DNA of 29,554 bases from a bacterium UBP11_UBA4055. GTDB taxonomy: Bacteria > UBA4055. The translations under genes and the position numbers were made by a program. The stretch is from positions 58,538 through 88,091 of the forward strand of contig DFZN01000002.1 in the NCBI GenBank assembly GCA_002382735.1, in the 5' to 3' direction. This document shows, piece by piece, positions 17,149-26,500 of the stretch (position 1 is its first letter; the number at the start of each line of letters is the position of its first letter). The notes beneath the pieces were generated by a model. The model was not told the origin of the DNA and did not search any database. It saw only the letters and a program-made list of their open reading frames with translations.

Positions 17149-18789
17149 CTACTTCTTCAGCTCATCCTTGAGTCTCTGTATATGACCTCTTCCGAGAGCT
17201 TTGACTTCGCATCCGAGATTGAGATATTTTTTTATTGTATCGTCTGAAAGTATCCCGAAACAATCTATAACCGCGACGGGACAGCCAGCCCATTTTACGA
17301 TCTGGGCAGGATCAAGTTTAAGATACTCGCTGTGAGGAACGGCCAAAATGAGGGCTTCAACGCCGTTAAGCTCTTTTTTGAGATCTTTACCGACCTTGAG
17401 CTTTGTGAGTTCATCCTGATTCCTGAAGAACCTTGCCCATGAGTGGCCGGGAGCGGGGTATGTGTCCTGCGACTCGAATTCGTACCAGTGATCGACATAC
17501 GGGTCGTGAACTCTCAACTCGGCGCCCATCTCTGTCAGTTTTCTTATTATAAGCTCTGATCCGCTGTATCTGGTGTCGCCCACATCCTGTCTATAGCTGG
17601 CGCCGCATAACAGTATCTCCGATCCTGCGATGTATCTTCCCATATCCTTCAAAGCTTCCCTTGTAAGTTCTGTCACATGGAGCGCTCTTGTATCATTTAT
17701 ATCGATCGCCGTCGGAGTTATCTTGAACAGCGAGTCTCCGTCTTCGAAGCCCAGAATATGCTTGTAAGCCCAGTATCCGAGCCCTCCGTCCTTTGGAAGG
17801 CAGTATCCTCCTATGCCGGGGCCGGGAAATATCATGTTGCTGTGAGTAGGCCTCATTTTTATGGCTTTGATGACCTTGATTATATCGATGCCGTTCCTTT
17901 CGGAGAAAACGCTCCACTCGTTCATGTACGCGAGTATTGCAGCCCTGTACGAGTTCTCCATTATCTTTGTCGTTTCCGACTCGATAGGCCTGTCCATAAC
18001 GGTGAGGGGGAATTTTTTTGTATTAAGCACTTCGTGAAGAAATTTTTCCACTCTCTTCCTGGCTTTTGCGTCGCAGCCCGAACATACTCTCCAGAAGTCC
18101 CTGATGCTGGCCACATATTCTCTTCCGGGCATCACCCTTTCAAAACTGTGGGCGAGAACGGGCGTCTCCTTCATCTTCCTTTTTGCGAATTCCTTCTTGA
18201 GTATCGGCCATGCGACGAATTCTGTTGTACCCGGCGCGACAGTAGTCTCGATCAGAACCAGGCATTCAGGTGCTATCTTCTGTCCGATCGTCTTCATTGT
18301 GGCCTCCAGTGCCGCCATGTCGGCCTCGCCCGACCTCATGTTGCCGAGCTCATGTTTTGAAAAGTCGCACTGGACATCGACCACCACGCAGTCCGCAAGG
18401 CTTAAGCAGTCGCTGTTATAGGTCGCTACAAGAGTCTTCTCCTTTTTTACGCATCTTTTTATCAGCTCGTCAACTTCGGGATCCTCCGCTTTGACCGGCG
18501 ATTCTCCTCTGTTGAGCATGGGTATCTTCCAGTAGCTCCTCGGGCTCGGCCTCTGGCAGCCTATCACGAACTTGGTGTATCTGCCTTTGCTGTCTTTCGT
18601 GTCAGCTACTATAGCGGCCATAACCGCCCCTACGAATCCGACGCCCATTACGACCACGATCTCTTTACCCTCACTGCGGGCTTTTTTAGTCAGCTTTTCA
18701 AGCCTTTTTAATTCGTCCGAATAATCCTCTTTCGCCGGTATTGGAAATTTCTCTCCCGCCGGATTTACAGAATACTTTTTCTCTCCCAT
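17149..18789 (-). CDS. Nucleotide-sugar (UDP-glucose/UDP-GlcNAc type) 6-dehydrogenase
   Basis: The product oxidises C6 of a UDP-sugar to a uronate with two NAD+. Seen are the NAD-binding loop VVMGVGFVGAVMA at about 46-58, IETTVAPGTT at about 180, the central-domain helix around 265-295 (ETTKIMENSYRAA) and the active-site motif GPGIGGYCLPKDGG with catalytic C330. The C-terminal UDP-binding domain includes LLCGASYRQDVGDTRYS. At 546 residues it is about 100 longer than typical UDP-glucose dehydrogenases: roughly 44 residues precede the Rossmann fold, and there are insertions near 65-100. GIGGYCLPKD lies between the Ugd (GGSCFPKD) and WbpA-type (GGHCIP) signatures, so the substrate is open. An upstream in-frame GTG at 18795 is possible, but the ATG at 18789 sits better relative to GGAGA. 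It follows galE by about 24 bases. Confidence 0.85.
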   Translation of the reverse strand: MGEKKYSVNPAGEKFPIPAKEDYSDELKRLEKLTKKARSEGKEIVVVMGVGFVGAVMAAIVADTKDSKGRYTKFVIGCQRPSPRSYWKIPMLNRGESPVKAEDPEVDELIKRCVKKEKTLVATYNSDCLSLADCVVVDVQCDFSKHELGNMRSGEADMAALEATMKTIGQKIAPECLVLIETTVAPGTTEFVAWPILKKEFAKRKMKETPVLAHSFERVMPGREYVASIRDFWRVCSGCDAKARKRVEKFLHEVLNTKKFPLTVMDRPIESETTKIMENSYRAAILAYMNEWSVFSERNGIDIIKVIKAIKMRPTHSNMIFPGPGIGGYCLPKDGGLGYWAYKHILGFEDGDSLFKITPTAIDINDTRALHVTELTREALKDMGRYIAGSEILLCGASYRQDVGDTRYSGSELIIRKLTEMGAELRVHDPYVDHWYEFESQDTYPAPGHSWARFFRNQDELTKLKVGKDLKKELNGVEALILAVPHSEYLKLDPAQIVKWAGCPVAVIDCFGILSDDTIKKYLNLGCEVKALGRGHIQRLKDELKK

Positions 18790-18813
18790 TTTCACCTTCT
18801 CCCCGATATATTT

Positions 18814-19824
18814 TTAATCTTTATAACCTTTCGGATTTAAGCTCTGCCATTTCCATGCCGAATTTACCATTTCATCAAGCCCGAGTTCCGCCTTCCATCC
18901 GAGTTCTTTCTCCGCTTTGGAAGGATCAGCCAGTACCGTGGCTACATCGCCTGTCCTTCGCGGACCGATCTTATAGGGAACAGGGTGTCCGCAGGCTTTA
19001 CTGAAAGCGTCTATCATTTCGAGCACCGAATAGCCGCGCCCTGAACCTATATTGTATATGAAAGTTCCCTTATCCTTCACGAGCTTCTCCAGCGCGGACA
19101 CATGCGCTTTCGCGAGATCGACCACATGGATGTAGTCGCGGACACCTGTTCCGTCGGGCGTGGGCCAGTCGTCGCCGAAGACGATAACTTTTTCCCTGAT
19201 GCCGGCCGCCACCTGACTGACGAACGGAAGCAGATTGTTCGGGTACCCGGGGTCCTCGCCGATGCGGCCGGAACCGTGCGCGCCGACAGGGTTGAAATAC
19301 CTCAGGATCACCACATTCCACCCTAGCACTTCGGCGGCATCAAGCAGGATCTGCTCCATCATGGCCTTCGTGTGGCCGTAAGGGTTCGTCGCATGAACCG
19401 GCGCGTCCTCGCCGACTGGGACTTCTGCAGGATCGCCGTAAACCGTTGCCGACGAGCTGAAAACGAAATTCTTAACGCCGTACTTCATCATGCATTTGTA
19501 TAAATTAAGCGATCCTGAAATATTGTTCTCGTAATACATCAGCGGTTTTTCTACCGATTCCCCGACCGCCTTAAGCGCCGCAAAATGGATCACCGCAAAA
19601 ATGTCCTTTTCAGCTTCGAATACTTTTTCAAGTTCCGCCAAGTCTTTCAGATCCGCTTCGTAAAATTTAACTTTCTTTTCTGTAATCTCTTCGACCCTGC
19701 TGACGCTTTCATAGACAGAATTGCAGAAGTTATCGATGAGTACAAGCTCATGGCCTTTCGAAAGAAGCTCGACATTAGTATGGGACGCAATATATCCCGC
19801 ACCGCCCGTGATAAGAATTTTCAT
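18814..19824 (-). CDS. galE: UDP-glucose 4-epimerase
   Basis: The 336-residue short-chain dehydrogenase-family protein interconverts UDP-glucose and UDP-galactose using tightly bound NAD+. Motifs are MKILITGGAGYIASHT at the N-terminus, HFAALKAVGES around 80-90, the serine-rich FSSSATVYG at about 122-130, and the catalytic pair Y149/K153 in NPYGHTK (the same numbers as E. coli GalE). The substrate-domain blocks RYFNPVGAH and DGTGVRDYIHVVDLA also match. Length matches the family (about 338). The third glycine of the GxxGxxG nucleotide loop is alanine (A13). It leads the minus-strand carbohydrate block, 18-24 bases upstream of the sugar dehydrogenase, under a good promoter match at 19865-19893. 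Confidence 0.95.
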   Translation of the reverse strand: MKILITGGAGYIASHTNVELLSKGHELVLIDNFCNSVYESVSRVEEITEKKVKFYEADLKDLAELEKVFEAEKDIFAVIHFAALKAVGESVEKPLMYYENNISGSLNLYKCMMKYGVKNFVFSSSATVYGDPAEVPVGEDAPVHATNPYGHTKAMMEQILLDAAEVLGWNVVILRYFNPVGAHGSGRIGEDPGYPNNLLPFVSQVAAGIREKVIVFGDDWPTPDGTGVRDYIHVVDLAKAHVSALEKLVKDKGTFIYNIGSGRGYSVLEMIDAFSKACGHPVPYKIGPRRTGDVATVLADPSKAEKELGWKAELGLDEMVNSAWKWQSLNPKGYKD

Positions 19825-19864
19825 TTTTCCGCCTTAAGTAATTAAGTTCATCACTTAAAGCTTA

Positions 19865-19893
19865 AAATTAACGAAAAGTTCGGTTTTAGTCAA
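19865..19893 (-). promoter_or_regulatory. Putative galE promoter
   Basis: Reverse strand TTGACT (19893-19888), a 17-base spacer and TAATTT (19870-19865) form one of the best -35/-10 pairs in the window. They lie about 40 bases upstream of the galE ATG at 19824, inside the 137-bp divergent gap. Confidence 0.5.
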
Positions 19894-19906
19894 ACTTAAA
19901 AAAACA

Positions 19907-19935
19907 TTGTTTAATCATCAAGATTTTATTATTTT
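19907..19935 (+). promoter_or_regulatory. Putative promoter of the plus-strand ykgJ-to-metF run
   Basis: TTGTTT (19907-19912) and TATTTT (19930-19935) with a 17-base spacer lie 27 bases before the ATG at 19962, which is preceded by TTGAGGATAAA. The match is weak, but this is the only gap larger than 30 bp before the six genes that follow. Confidence 0.3.
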
Positions 19936-19961
19936 TAACCGGTTGCAAAATTGAGGATAAA

Positions 19962-20360
19962 ATGAGTTTTTATAAAGAGGGTATAAGGTTCGAATGCAAA
20001 CAGTGCGGAAACTGCTGCAGTATAAAAGGATATGTTTTCATTTTCCCGAAAGACCTCGAAAGGCTGGTTGAAAAATCCGGATTCACGCTCGAGGAGCTGG
20101 AGAGATCATACCTGTCCACCGTTGACGGTTATACAGTGCTCAGAAGCAGGGGTGACGAGGGATGCATTTTCTGGGACGCTATTGAAAAGAGCTGCAATAT
20201 CTACGAAGCGCGACCTACGCAGTGCAGGACATTCCCGTTCTGGAAATCGCTGGTTTACAGGAAGGAGAAATGGGATAAAGAGACCGCGATGTGTCCCGGA
20301 ATAGGGGAGGGCAGGCTTTACACGGAAGTGGAAATTGACGAAATTAAGAATTTATTATAA
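19962..20360 (+). CDS. YkgJ-family cysteine-cluster protein
   Basis: The 132-residue protein carries the family signature C12-x2-C15-x2-C18-C19, then C68, C78, C88 and C111, with the characteristic ARPTQCRTFPFW block. These cysteines are predicted to bind zinc or an iron-sulfur cluster (YkgJ/UPF0153, called Fe-S or zinc chelating). No enzymatic reaction is established for the family. It is complete and soluble, and starts the plus-strand run, 18 bases before the AlbA_2 protein. Nothing in the sequence connects it to a particular neighbour. Confidence 0.85.
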   Translation: MSFYKEGIRFECKQCGNCCSIKGYVFIFPKDLERLVEKSGFTLEELERSYLSTVDGYTVLRSRGDEGCIFWDAIEKSCNIYEARPTQCRTFPFWKSLVYRKEKWDKETAMCPGIGEGRLYTEVEIDEIKNLL

Positions 20361-20378
20361 TAAGAGAGCCGTCAGATA

Positions 20379-21863
20379 ATGAAAAAAGAAGAGATGTTAA
20401 AAAAAATATCCGATCTGGAGTGGGAAGATTTTGAGGTCAAAGAGGCTAAATCGGAAGTCCCTAAATCGTCATGGGAGACAGTCAGCGCTTTTTCCAATAC
20501 TACCGGTGGGTGGCTCGTATTTGGAGTTAAGCAGGCAGGCAAAGAATTTTCAATAGAGGGCGTTTCAAATTCAGAAAAAATAGAAAGTGATTTTCTGGGT
20601 GTCTTAAGAAGCGAAAAATTCAATGTTGTAATTTCCCCTAAAGCACAAAGGCATAATTTTGATGGTAAAATAGTTTTAGCCTTTTACATCCCGCCTTCAG
20701 GTAAGAAACCTGTTTATTATAACACCCTCTCAAATACTTATATCAGAAAAGGCAGTTCCGATCAGAAAGCTACCAAAGAAGAGATCGACTACATGTACAG
20801 AGACCAGACTTTCGGAGTGAAAACTTCTGAAACAGTGTCCGGTACTTCAAGAAATGACTTAAACAACACTTCTGTTAACCGCTATAGAGATTATATGCGC
20901 AGATTTAACCCTGATGTTTCGTACAACAGGTTCGGTGAAGAAGAGTTCCTGAATAAATTGAGGGTGATTGAAGACGGTAAATGTACTTATAGCGGTCTTT
21001 TGATGCTCGGCAAAAGAGATTCTATAGAAAGACATTTTTCAGATTTCAGGATCGACCTTTTGGAGATTCCCGGTATTTCATACAAAGATTCCGATACAAG
21101 ATACACATTCAGGCTGGATGAGCACGAAAATCTCTGGGAGTACTATTTTGAGTGTTTTGCCCGTTTGAAGCAGAAGGTTGATGTTTCTTTTGTTCTGCAT
21201 TCGGAAGGTTTTGGACAGGAATTATCTCCCGGGCTCGAAGCTGTTAGGGAAGCTCTTGTAAATATGCTTATGCACGCCGATTATTTTTCGCCTGCACATT
21301 CCAGAGTCAGGATTTTTACCGACAGAATCGAATTTTACAATCCGGGCGGACTTCCCAAACCTTTTGAAGAGCTCAAATCGAAGGATATTTCTATGCCCAG
21401 AAATCCTATAATATCAAAACTTTTCAGAATGGTAAAACTTGCGGAGAATGCAGGATTCGGTTTCGACAAAATAGAGTCCAACTGGCTTAAATACAACAAA
21501 ACTTTACCTGAGTACGACCCTGCTTTTGATTCTGTGATTATTAAACTTCATCTATCATCAGAAGAAATAGTGAATGAAAAACAGTTACGGGGTAATTACG
21601 GTGTAAATGTGGAAGATTTACGGGGTAATTACGGGGTAAATGTGGAAGATCTACGAGATAATTACGGGAAAAGATGTGTGAAAATTTTAATCGAAATACT
21701 TAACAATCCTGAGGTAACAAAAGAGATGCTTGCAGAAACCGAAAGAGTTTCGGTAAGCACGATAGAAAAAGATATTAAAAAGTTAAAAGATACCGGATAT
21801 TTAGACAGAGAAGGTTCGGATAAAGCGGGCAGGTGGGTAATAATAAAACAAAATTTATTATAA
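20379..21863 (+). CDS. AlbA_2 (Schlafen-type) domain / HATPase regulator with winged-helix C-terminus
   Basis: The 494-residue protein has an N-terminal AlbA_2 domain (about 10-135; WEDFEVKEAKSE, FSNTTGGWLVFGVK, YIRKGSSDQKAT). An HATPase_c_4-like region follows (about 280-400; EAVREALVNMLMHADY, FYNPGGLPKPF, ENAGFGFDKIES). A predicted helix-turn-helix sits at about 430-490 (TKEMLAETERVSVSTIEKDIKKL). Such proteins are annotated as putative transcriptional regulators or ATP-binding proteins, and related N-terminal domains occur in nucleases and in Schlafen proteins. Between HATPase and HTH lies an 11-residue tandem repeat (LRGNYGVNVED) present twice plus a partial third copy. The ribosome binding site is weak. 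It is probably co-transcribed with the upstream cysteine-cluster gene and the amidohydrolase (12-base gap). Its targets are unknown. Confidence 0.82.
   Translation: MKKEEMLKKISDLEWEDFEVKEAKSEVPKSSWETVSAFSNTTGGWLVFGVKQAGKEFSIEGVSNSEKIESDFLGVLRSEKFNVVISPKAQRHNFDGKIVLAFYIPPSGKKPVYYNTLSNTYIRKGSSDQKATKEEIDYMYRDQTFGVKTSETVSGTSRNDLNNTSVNRYRDYMRRFNPDVSYNRFGEEEFLNKLRVIEDGKCTYSGLLMLGKRDSIERHFSDFRIDLLEIPGISYKDSDTRYTFRLDEHENLWEYYFECFARLKQKVDVSFVLHSEGFGQELSPGLEAVREALVNMLMHADYFSPAHSRVRIFTDRIEFYNPGGLPKPFEELKSKDISMPRNPIISKLFRMVKLAENAGFGFDKIESNWLKYNKTLPEYDPAFDSVIIKLHLSSEEIVNEKQLRGNYGVNVEDLRGNYGVNVEDLRDNYGKRCVKILIEILNNPEVTKEMLAETERVSVSTIEKDIKKLKDTGYLDREGSDKAGRWVIIKQNLL
21585..21668 (+). repeat. 33-bp in-frame tandem repeat (2.5 copies)
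   Basis: Unit 1 is 21585-21617, unit 2 is 21618-21650 and a partial, diverged unit 3 is 21651-21668. Units 1 and 2 are nearly identical in DNA (they differ at one visible base) and encode LRGNYGVNVED; unit 3 encodes LRDNYG. A sub-pattern, acggggtaattacgg, recurs within each unit. The length is a multiple of three, so copy-number change would keep the reading frame of the AlbA_2/HATPase protein. Confidence 0.9.
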
Positions 21864-21875
21864 AAGGAGGAAGTG

Positions 21876-23105
21876 ATGGGAAAGCAGACAGTGATCAGGG
21901 CGAGAGTTCTTTACGACGGGAAAAAGAAACTTACAGAACAGACGGTGATCGTAGAGGACGGAAAGATAGTCGAAGTGTCGAAAAAGGCCTTGAAAGCAGA
22001 CTTTGAAGGATTCGTAACTCCGGCCTTCATAGACGCACATTCGCACATCGGGATGTTCCGCGACGGCGAGCCTGACGGAGAGAGCGAAGGCAACGATATC
22101 TCCGATCAGTTCATGCCGCTGAACGACCCGCTAAACAGCATATATTTCGACGACAGGGCTTTTAAGGACGCGGTGGATTTCGGCGTACTTTATTCGTGCG
22201 TGGTGCCGGGGAGCGGAAACCTGATCGGAGGCAGGGCGATGATAATTAAGAACTGGGCGGAGAACAGGAAAGACGCACTTTTGAAGGATTACGGATATAA
22301 AATGGCTCTCGGCTTCAACCCGCGCTCTACAGGGAGCTGGAAAGGGAAGAGGCCGAACACAAGAATGGGTGTTTATTCCATGCTCGAGGAAAAATTCGAC
22401 AAACTGCTGATCAAAAAAGAGAAAGCTGAACTCGAAAGGGATAAGAAACTCATAGAGCTGGAAAAGAAAGCCAAAGGAAAAGATAAGCTTTCGGCTAAAG
22501 AGATGGTTCTGGAGAAGAAAAATATCAACAGATGCTTTGAGCTTTCGTTCGAGCCTGAAGAGCTGATAATGTTAGACATTCTCGCAGGGAAAAAGACTGC
22601 GAAGATCCATGTTCACAAGGAAGACGATGTTCTTTACCTGATCGAGCTGGTGAAAAAATATAAACTGAAAGCAACGGCGGACCACACGGGCGATGTTTTT
22701 CACAAAGAGATTTTCGAAGAGCTGGCTAAGGCGAAAATCCCGGTCGTATTCGGTCCTCTCGGCGGAATAGGCGGTAAGATTGAACTTGCTCACGCATATT
22801 ATCAGAATGCGGAACTGCTTATGAAGTCCAAAGCTGAATACGGACTTATGACCGATCACCCCGTCATCTGGACACCCAATCTTCGCGACAGCCTCAAGTT
22901 CTTTCTGATCCACGGCATGAAGGATGAAGAAGCTATATCTGTCATTACCTACAAGAACGCGAAGATACTCGGAATTGACGATATTCTCGGAACAGTCGAA
23001 AAAGGTAAAGTAGCCAGCCTTATCGTCTGGGATAAAGAGCCGTTAAACCTCGCAGCTTTTCCGAAAATGGTGATGGCCGAAGGAAGGATCTTAAGAAAAA
23101 AATAA
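21876..23105 (+). CDS. Metal-dependent amidohydrolase (imidazolonepropionase-like)
   Basis: The 409-residue product belongs to the amidohydrolase superfamily (COG1228-like). It has an N-terminal beta-sandwich piece, then FIDAHSHIGM with metal ligands H55 and H57, KIHVHKED (H245/H247), ATADHTGD (H270), LMTDHPV with catalytic D327, and the closing GTVEKGKVASLIVWD. Such enzymes hydrolyse C-N bonds of cyclic amides or peptides; the substrate is not predictable. A lysine/glutamate-rich, probably coiled-coil insertion lies at about 172-218, an unusual elaboration of the barrel. No signal peptide is seen, so it is cytoplasmic. The ATG at 21876 is preferred to an in-frame GTG three bases earlier because AGGAGG ends five bases before the ATG. 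It lies 12 bases after the AlbA_2 gene and nine before queF. Confidence 0.85.
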   Translation: MGKQTVIRARVLYDGKKKLTEQTVIVEDGKIVEVSKKALKADFEGFVTPAFIDAHSHIGMFRDGEPDGESEGNDISDQFMPLNDPLNSIYFDDRAFKDAVDFGVLYSCVVPGSGNLIGGRAMIIKNWAENRKDALLKDYGYKMALGFNPRSTGSWKGKRPNTRMGVYSMLEEKFDKLLIKKEKAELERDKKLIELEKKAKGKDKLSAKEMVLEKKNINRCFELSFEPEELIMLDILAGKKTAKIHVHKEDDVLYLIELVKKYKLKATADHTGDVFHKEIFEELAKAKIPVVFGPLGGIGGKIELAHAYYQNAELLMKSKAEYGLMTDHPVIWTPNLRDSLKFFLIHGMKDEEAISVITYKNAKILGIDDILGTVEKGKVASLIVWDKEPLNLAAFPKMVMAEGRILRKK

Positions 23106-23114
23106 GGGGGCGAT

Positions 23115-23501
23115 ATGCCAAAAGCTGAAGGGAAAAAGTTCAAGTTCGAATCCGAGAAAGCGATCCGCACGGATTTTCTCGAAACGATAGAATACAAAGG
23201 TGAAACGCAGAACATTACTTACGACACTGACGAGCTTTCCGCGGTATGCCCGTTCTCCGGTCTGCCTGATTACGGAATTCTTATGATCAATTATGTGCCG
23301 GAGAAAAAGATCATCGAGCTCAAATCGCTTAAGTACTATCTGATATCGTTCCGTAATGTAGGGATCTATCAGGAAGCTCTTACGAACAGGATCTACAAGG
23401 ACCTCAAGAAAGTGCTCAAGCCTAAATATCTTAGGATCGAAACAGACTACAATGTAAGGGGCGGGATAAATTCCAACTGCGTCATAGATTCGGAGATGTA
23501 A
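23115..23501 (+). CDS. queF: NADPH-dependent 7-cyano-7-deazaguanine reductase
   Basis: The 128-residue protein is a unimodular QueF, which reduces preQ0 to preQ1 in queuosine tRNA-modification synthesis. It shows the catalytic cysteine in SAVCPFSGLPDYG (C45, with the partner D52), the QueF signature ELKSLKYYL (68-76), and SFRNVGIYQEALTN with the substrate-binding glutamate E87. The residue before that glutamate is glutamine (Q86), where B. subtilis-type enzymes have histidine. The C-terminal RGGINSNCV segment corresponds to the family's RGGI strand. Length is within the 120-165 range of short QueF. No other queuosine genes (queC, queD, queE, tgt) are in the window. The gene lies nine bases after the amidohydrolase and 29 before metH. 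Confidence 0.92.
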   Translation: MPKAEGKKFKFESEKAIRTDFLETIEYKGETQNITYDTDELSAVCPFSGLPDYGILMINYVPEKKIIELKSLKYYLISFRNVGIYQEALTNRIYKDLKKVLKPKYLRIETDYNVRGGINSNCVIDSEM

Positions 23502-23530
23502 AGATCAAATTTAAGGAACCGTAAAAATAT

Positions 23531-26500
23531 ATGAACATTAGAGAAGAAGTAAAAAAAAGGATACTGGTACTTGACGGCGCCATGGGAACTATGATCCAGT
23601 CGTATAGACTGACAGAGCAGGATTATAGAGGGGCTGAGTTTTCAGAGGTAACGGTCGATCAAAAAGGCAATAATGATCTTTTAAGTATAACCCAGCCTGA
23701 TATTATCGAAGAGATTCATAGAAAATATCTCGATGCCGGTGCTGACATTATTGAGACTAATTCATTCAACGCAAATAAAATATCGTTATCCGATTACAAA
23801 ATTGAAGACCTCTGCTGCAGGATCAACCGGAGTGCGGCTGAACTTGCACGCAAAGCTGTAAATGATTACCTGACCGGTCATCCCGGTGAGGCGGCCAGAT
23901 TCGTGGCAGGTTCGATCGGTCCGTCAAACAAATCGCTGTCCATTGCTTCAGGCAATTTTGATCCGACATTAAGAGACATCAGTTTTGACGATGTAAAAGA
24001 TGCGTATAGAGATCAGATCTGCGGGCTCATTGACGGCGGGGTTGATGTTCTGCTGGTCGAGACAGTCTTTGACACTTTGAACGCAAAAGCTGTCATAAGC
24101 GTGATCAAAGATGTATTTTTAGAAAAAAATATTGATATTCCGGTAATGGTCTCGGGAACTTTAACCGAGGGAAGAACACTTGCCGGGCAGACTCTCGAGT
24201 CATTTTATTATTCACTGAAACACGCTGATCTGTTCAGCATCGGGCTTAATTGTTCTACAGGCGCAAAGGAATTAAGATCTTCGGTTGAAGAGCTTGCCGG
24301 TATCGCGGAATGTTATGTCAGCGCTCATCCCAATGCCGGATTTCCCGATCAGTTGGGAGATTACAGCCAGGGCGGAAAAGAGATGGCAGGCATAGTCGAA
24401 GATTATTTAAAGAATAATTTCGTAAATATTATTGGAGGGTGCTGCGGAACAAGACCCGAGCATATTAGGGAAATATCAGCAGTCGTTAAAAAATACAATC
24501 CGCGAGTGATTCCCGCATTAGAAAAAGTCAGCAGGTACTGCGGACTTGAAACTCTGTCTGTCACTTCCGAAAGTAATTTTATAAATATCGGCGAAAGAAC
24601 CAATGTTGCCGGTTCAAAGAAATTTCTTAAGCTTATTTCTGAAGGGAAGTTTGAAAAAGCCGTTTCCATCGCCCGGAATCAGGTTGAAGGCGGTGCGCAG
24701 GTAATAGATGTCTGCATGGATGATGCGATGCTGGATTCAAAAACTAAAATGGTAGAATTTTTGAATCTGATATCAACAGAGCATGAAATTTCCCGTCTGC
24801 CTATCATGCTCGATTCTTCACAATGGCCGGTCATCGAAGCAGGACTAAAATGCATTCAGGGAAAATCCATAGTAAATTCGATCAGCCTGAAAGAAGGTGA
24901 ACAGGTATTTCTCGATCACGCAAGGCTGATCCACAGTTACGGCGCCGCTATAGTCGTAATGCTGTTCGATGAGCACGGTCAGGCAACCAGCTATGAAAAA
25001 AAGATCAAGATCGCTGAACGGTCGTATAAATTGTTGACAGAAAAAATAAATTTCCCGCCCGAAAATATAATTTTTGATCCGAATGTTCTTACGATCGCTA
25101 CGGGAATGGAAGAGCATAATAATTATGCAGTGAATTTTATAAGGGCAACGAAATGGATAAAAGAAAATCTCCCGTATGCAAAAGTCAGCGGAGGTATCAG
25201 TAATATATCTTTTTCATTCAGAGGAAATAATACTATCAGGGAAGCGATCCATTCCGTATTTTTACACCACGCTGTAAAGGCCGGTCTGGATATGGGAATA
25301 GTCAATCCTGAATCATTAACTATTTATGATGAAATTCCGGGTGAATTATTAATTCTCGTGGAAGATGTTGTCTTAAACAGGCGGTCGGACGCAACTGAAA
25401 GGCTTGTGAATTTTGCAGATAACATTTTGGAAGTAACAAATTCCGATGAAAAGAAAATTCAGGAGTGGAGGCTTCTTCCGGCCGCTGAAAGAATTTCACA
25501 TTCCGTCGTAAAAGGCATTTCAGATCATATTGACGAAGATATTGAAGAAATTTACAGGATACTGAAAGATTCGACTGCCGTTATTGAAGGGCCTTTAATG
25601 AAAGGTATGAATAAAGTCGGTGACCTGTTCAGAACAGGCAAAATGTTCCTGCCGCAGGTAATTAAAAGCGCACGGGTAATGAAAAAAGCCGTAGCTTATC
25701 TTACACCCTTGATAGAAAGGGAGAAAGTTACATCGAAAAGTTCAACAGCCGTCGGCAAGATACTTATGGCTACAGTTAAAGGTGATGTCCACGATATAGG
25801 TAAAAATATTGTGGGAATAGTTCTGTCCTGCAACAGCTATGAAATAATTGATATGGGCGTTATGGTCACTGCGGATAAGATAATAGAAACTGCAATAAAA
25901 GAAAAAGTTGATGTGATAGGTGTCAGCGGACTGATCTCACCTTCGCTCAATGAAATGGCTCATCTCGCATCAGAACTTCAACGGGCTAATCTGAAGATCC
26001 CTCTTATTATCGGCGGAGCGGCAGCTTCAAAGATCCATACAGTTCTAAAAATAGCACCGCTCTATGACGCTCCCGTGATCTACATCCGCGACGCAACGGG
26101 AGTTGTAAATGTTGTTAATGAATTGTTATCACCCTCAACAAGGGACGCTTATATCGGATCGGTCGCTTCAGAATATGAAGAAATGAAGCAAAAATATCTC
26201 AATAGAACCGAAAAGAAATATATAAGCATTAATCAGGCAAGGGAGAATAAATTAAAGACAGACTGGAGCGGATTTTTGGTTAAAACACCTCCGACCGGCG
26301 TAAATATTTTAAATAATTACGATCTGAATGAAATATCTGAATACATAAACTGGACGCAATTTTTACATGCGTGGGAGTTGAACGGAAATTATCCTGATAT
26401 CCTGAAAGATCCTGAAAAAGGCAATGAGGCATCAAAGCTTATTTATGACGCTAAAACGATGATCCCGGATATAATAAAAAATAAAATGATCTCTGCCGAT

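Noticed and set aside
21585..21668. CRISPR-like direct repeat
   Set aside because: Copies are directly adjacent without spacers and encode an in-frame 11-residue protein repeat.
23502..23530. SAM or cobalamin riboswitch upstream of metH
   Set aside because: The gap is only 29 bases, far too short for either riboswitch class.
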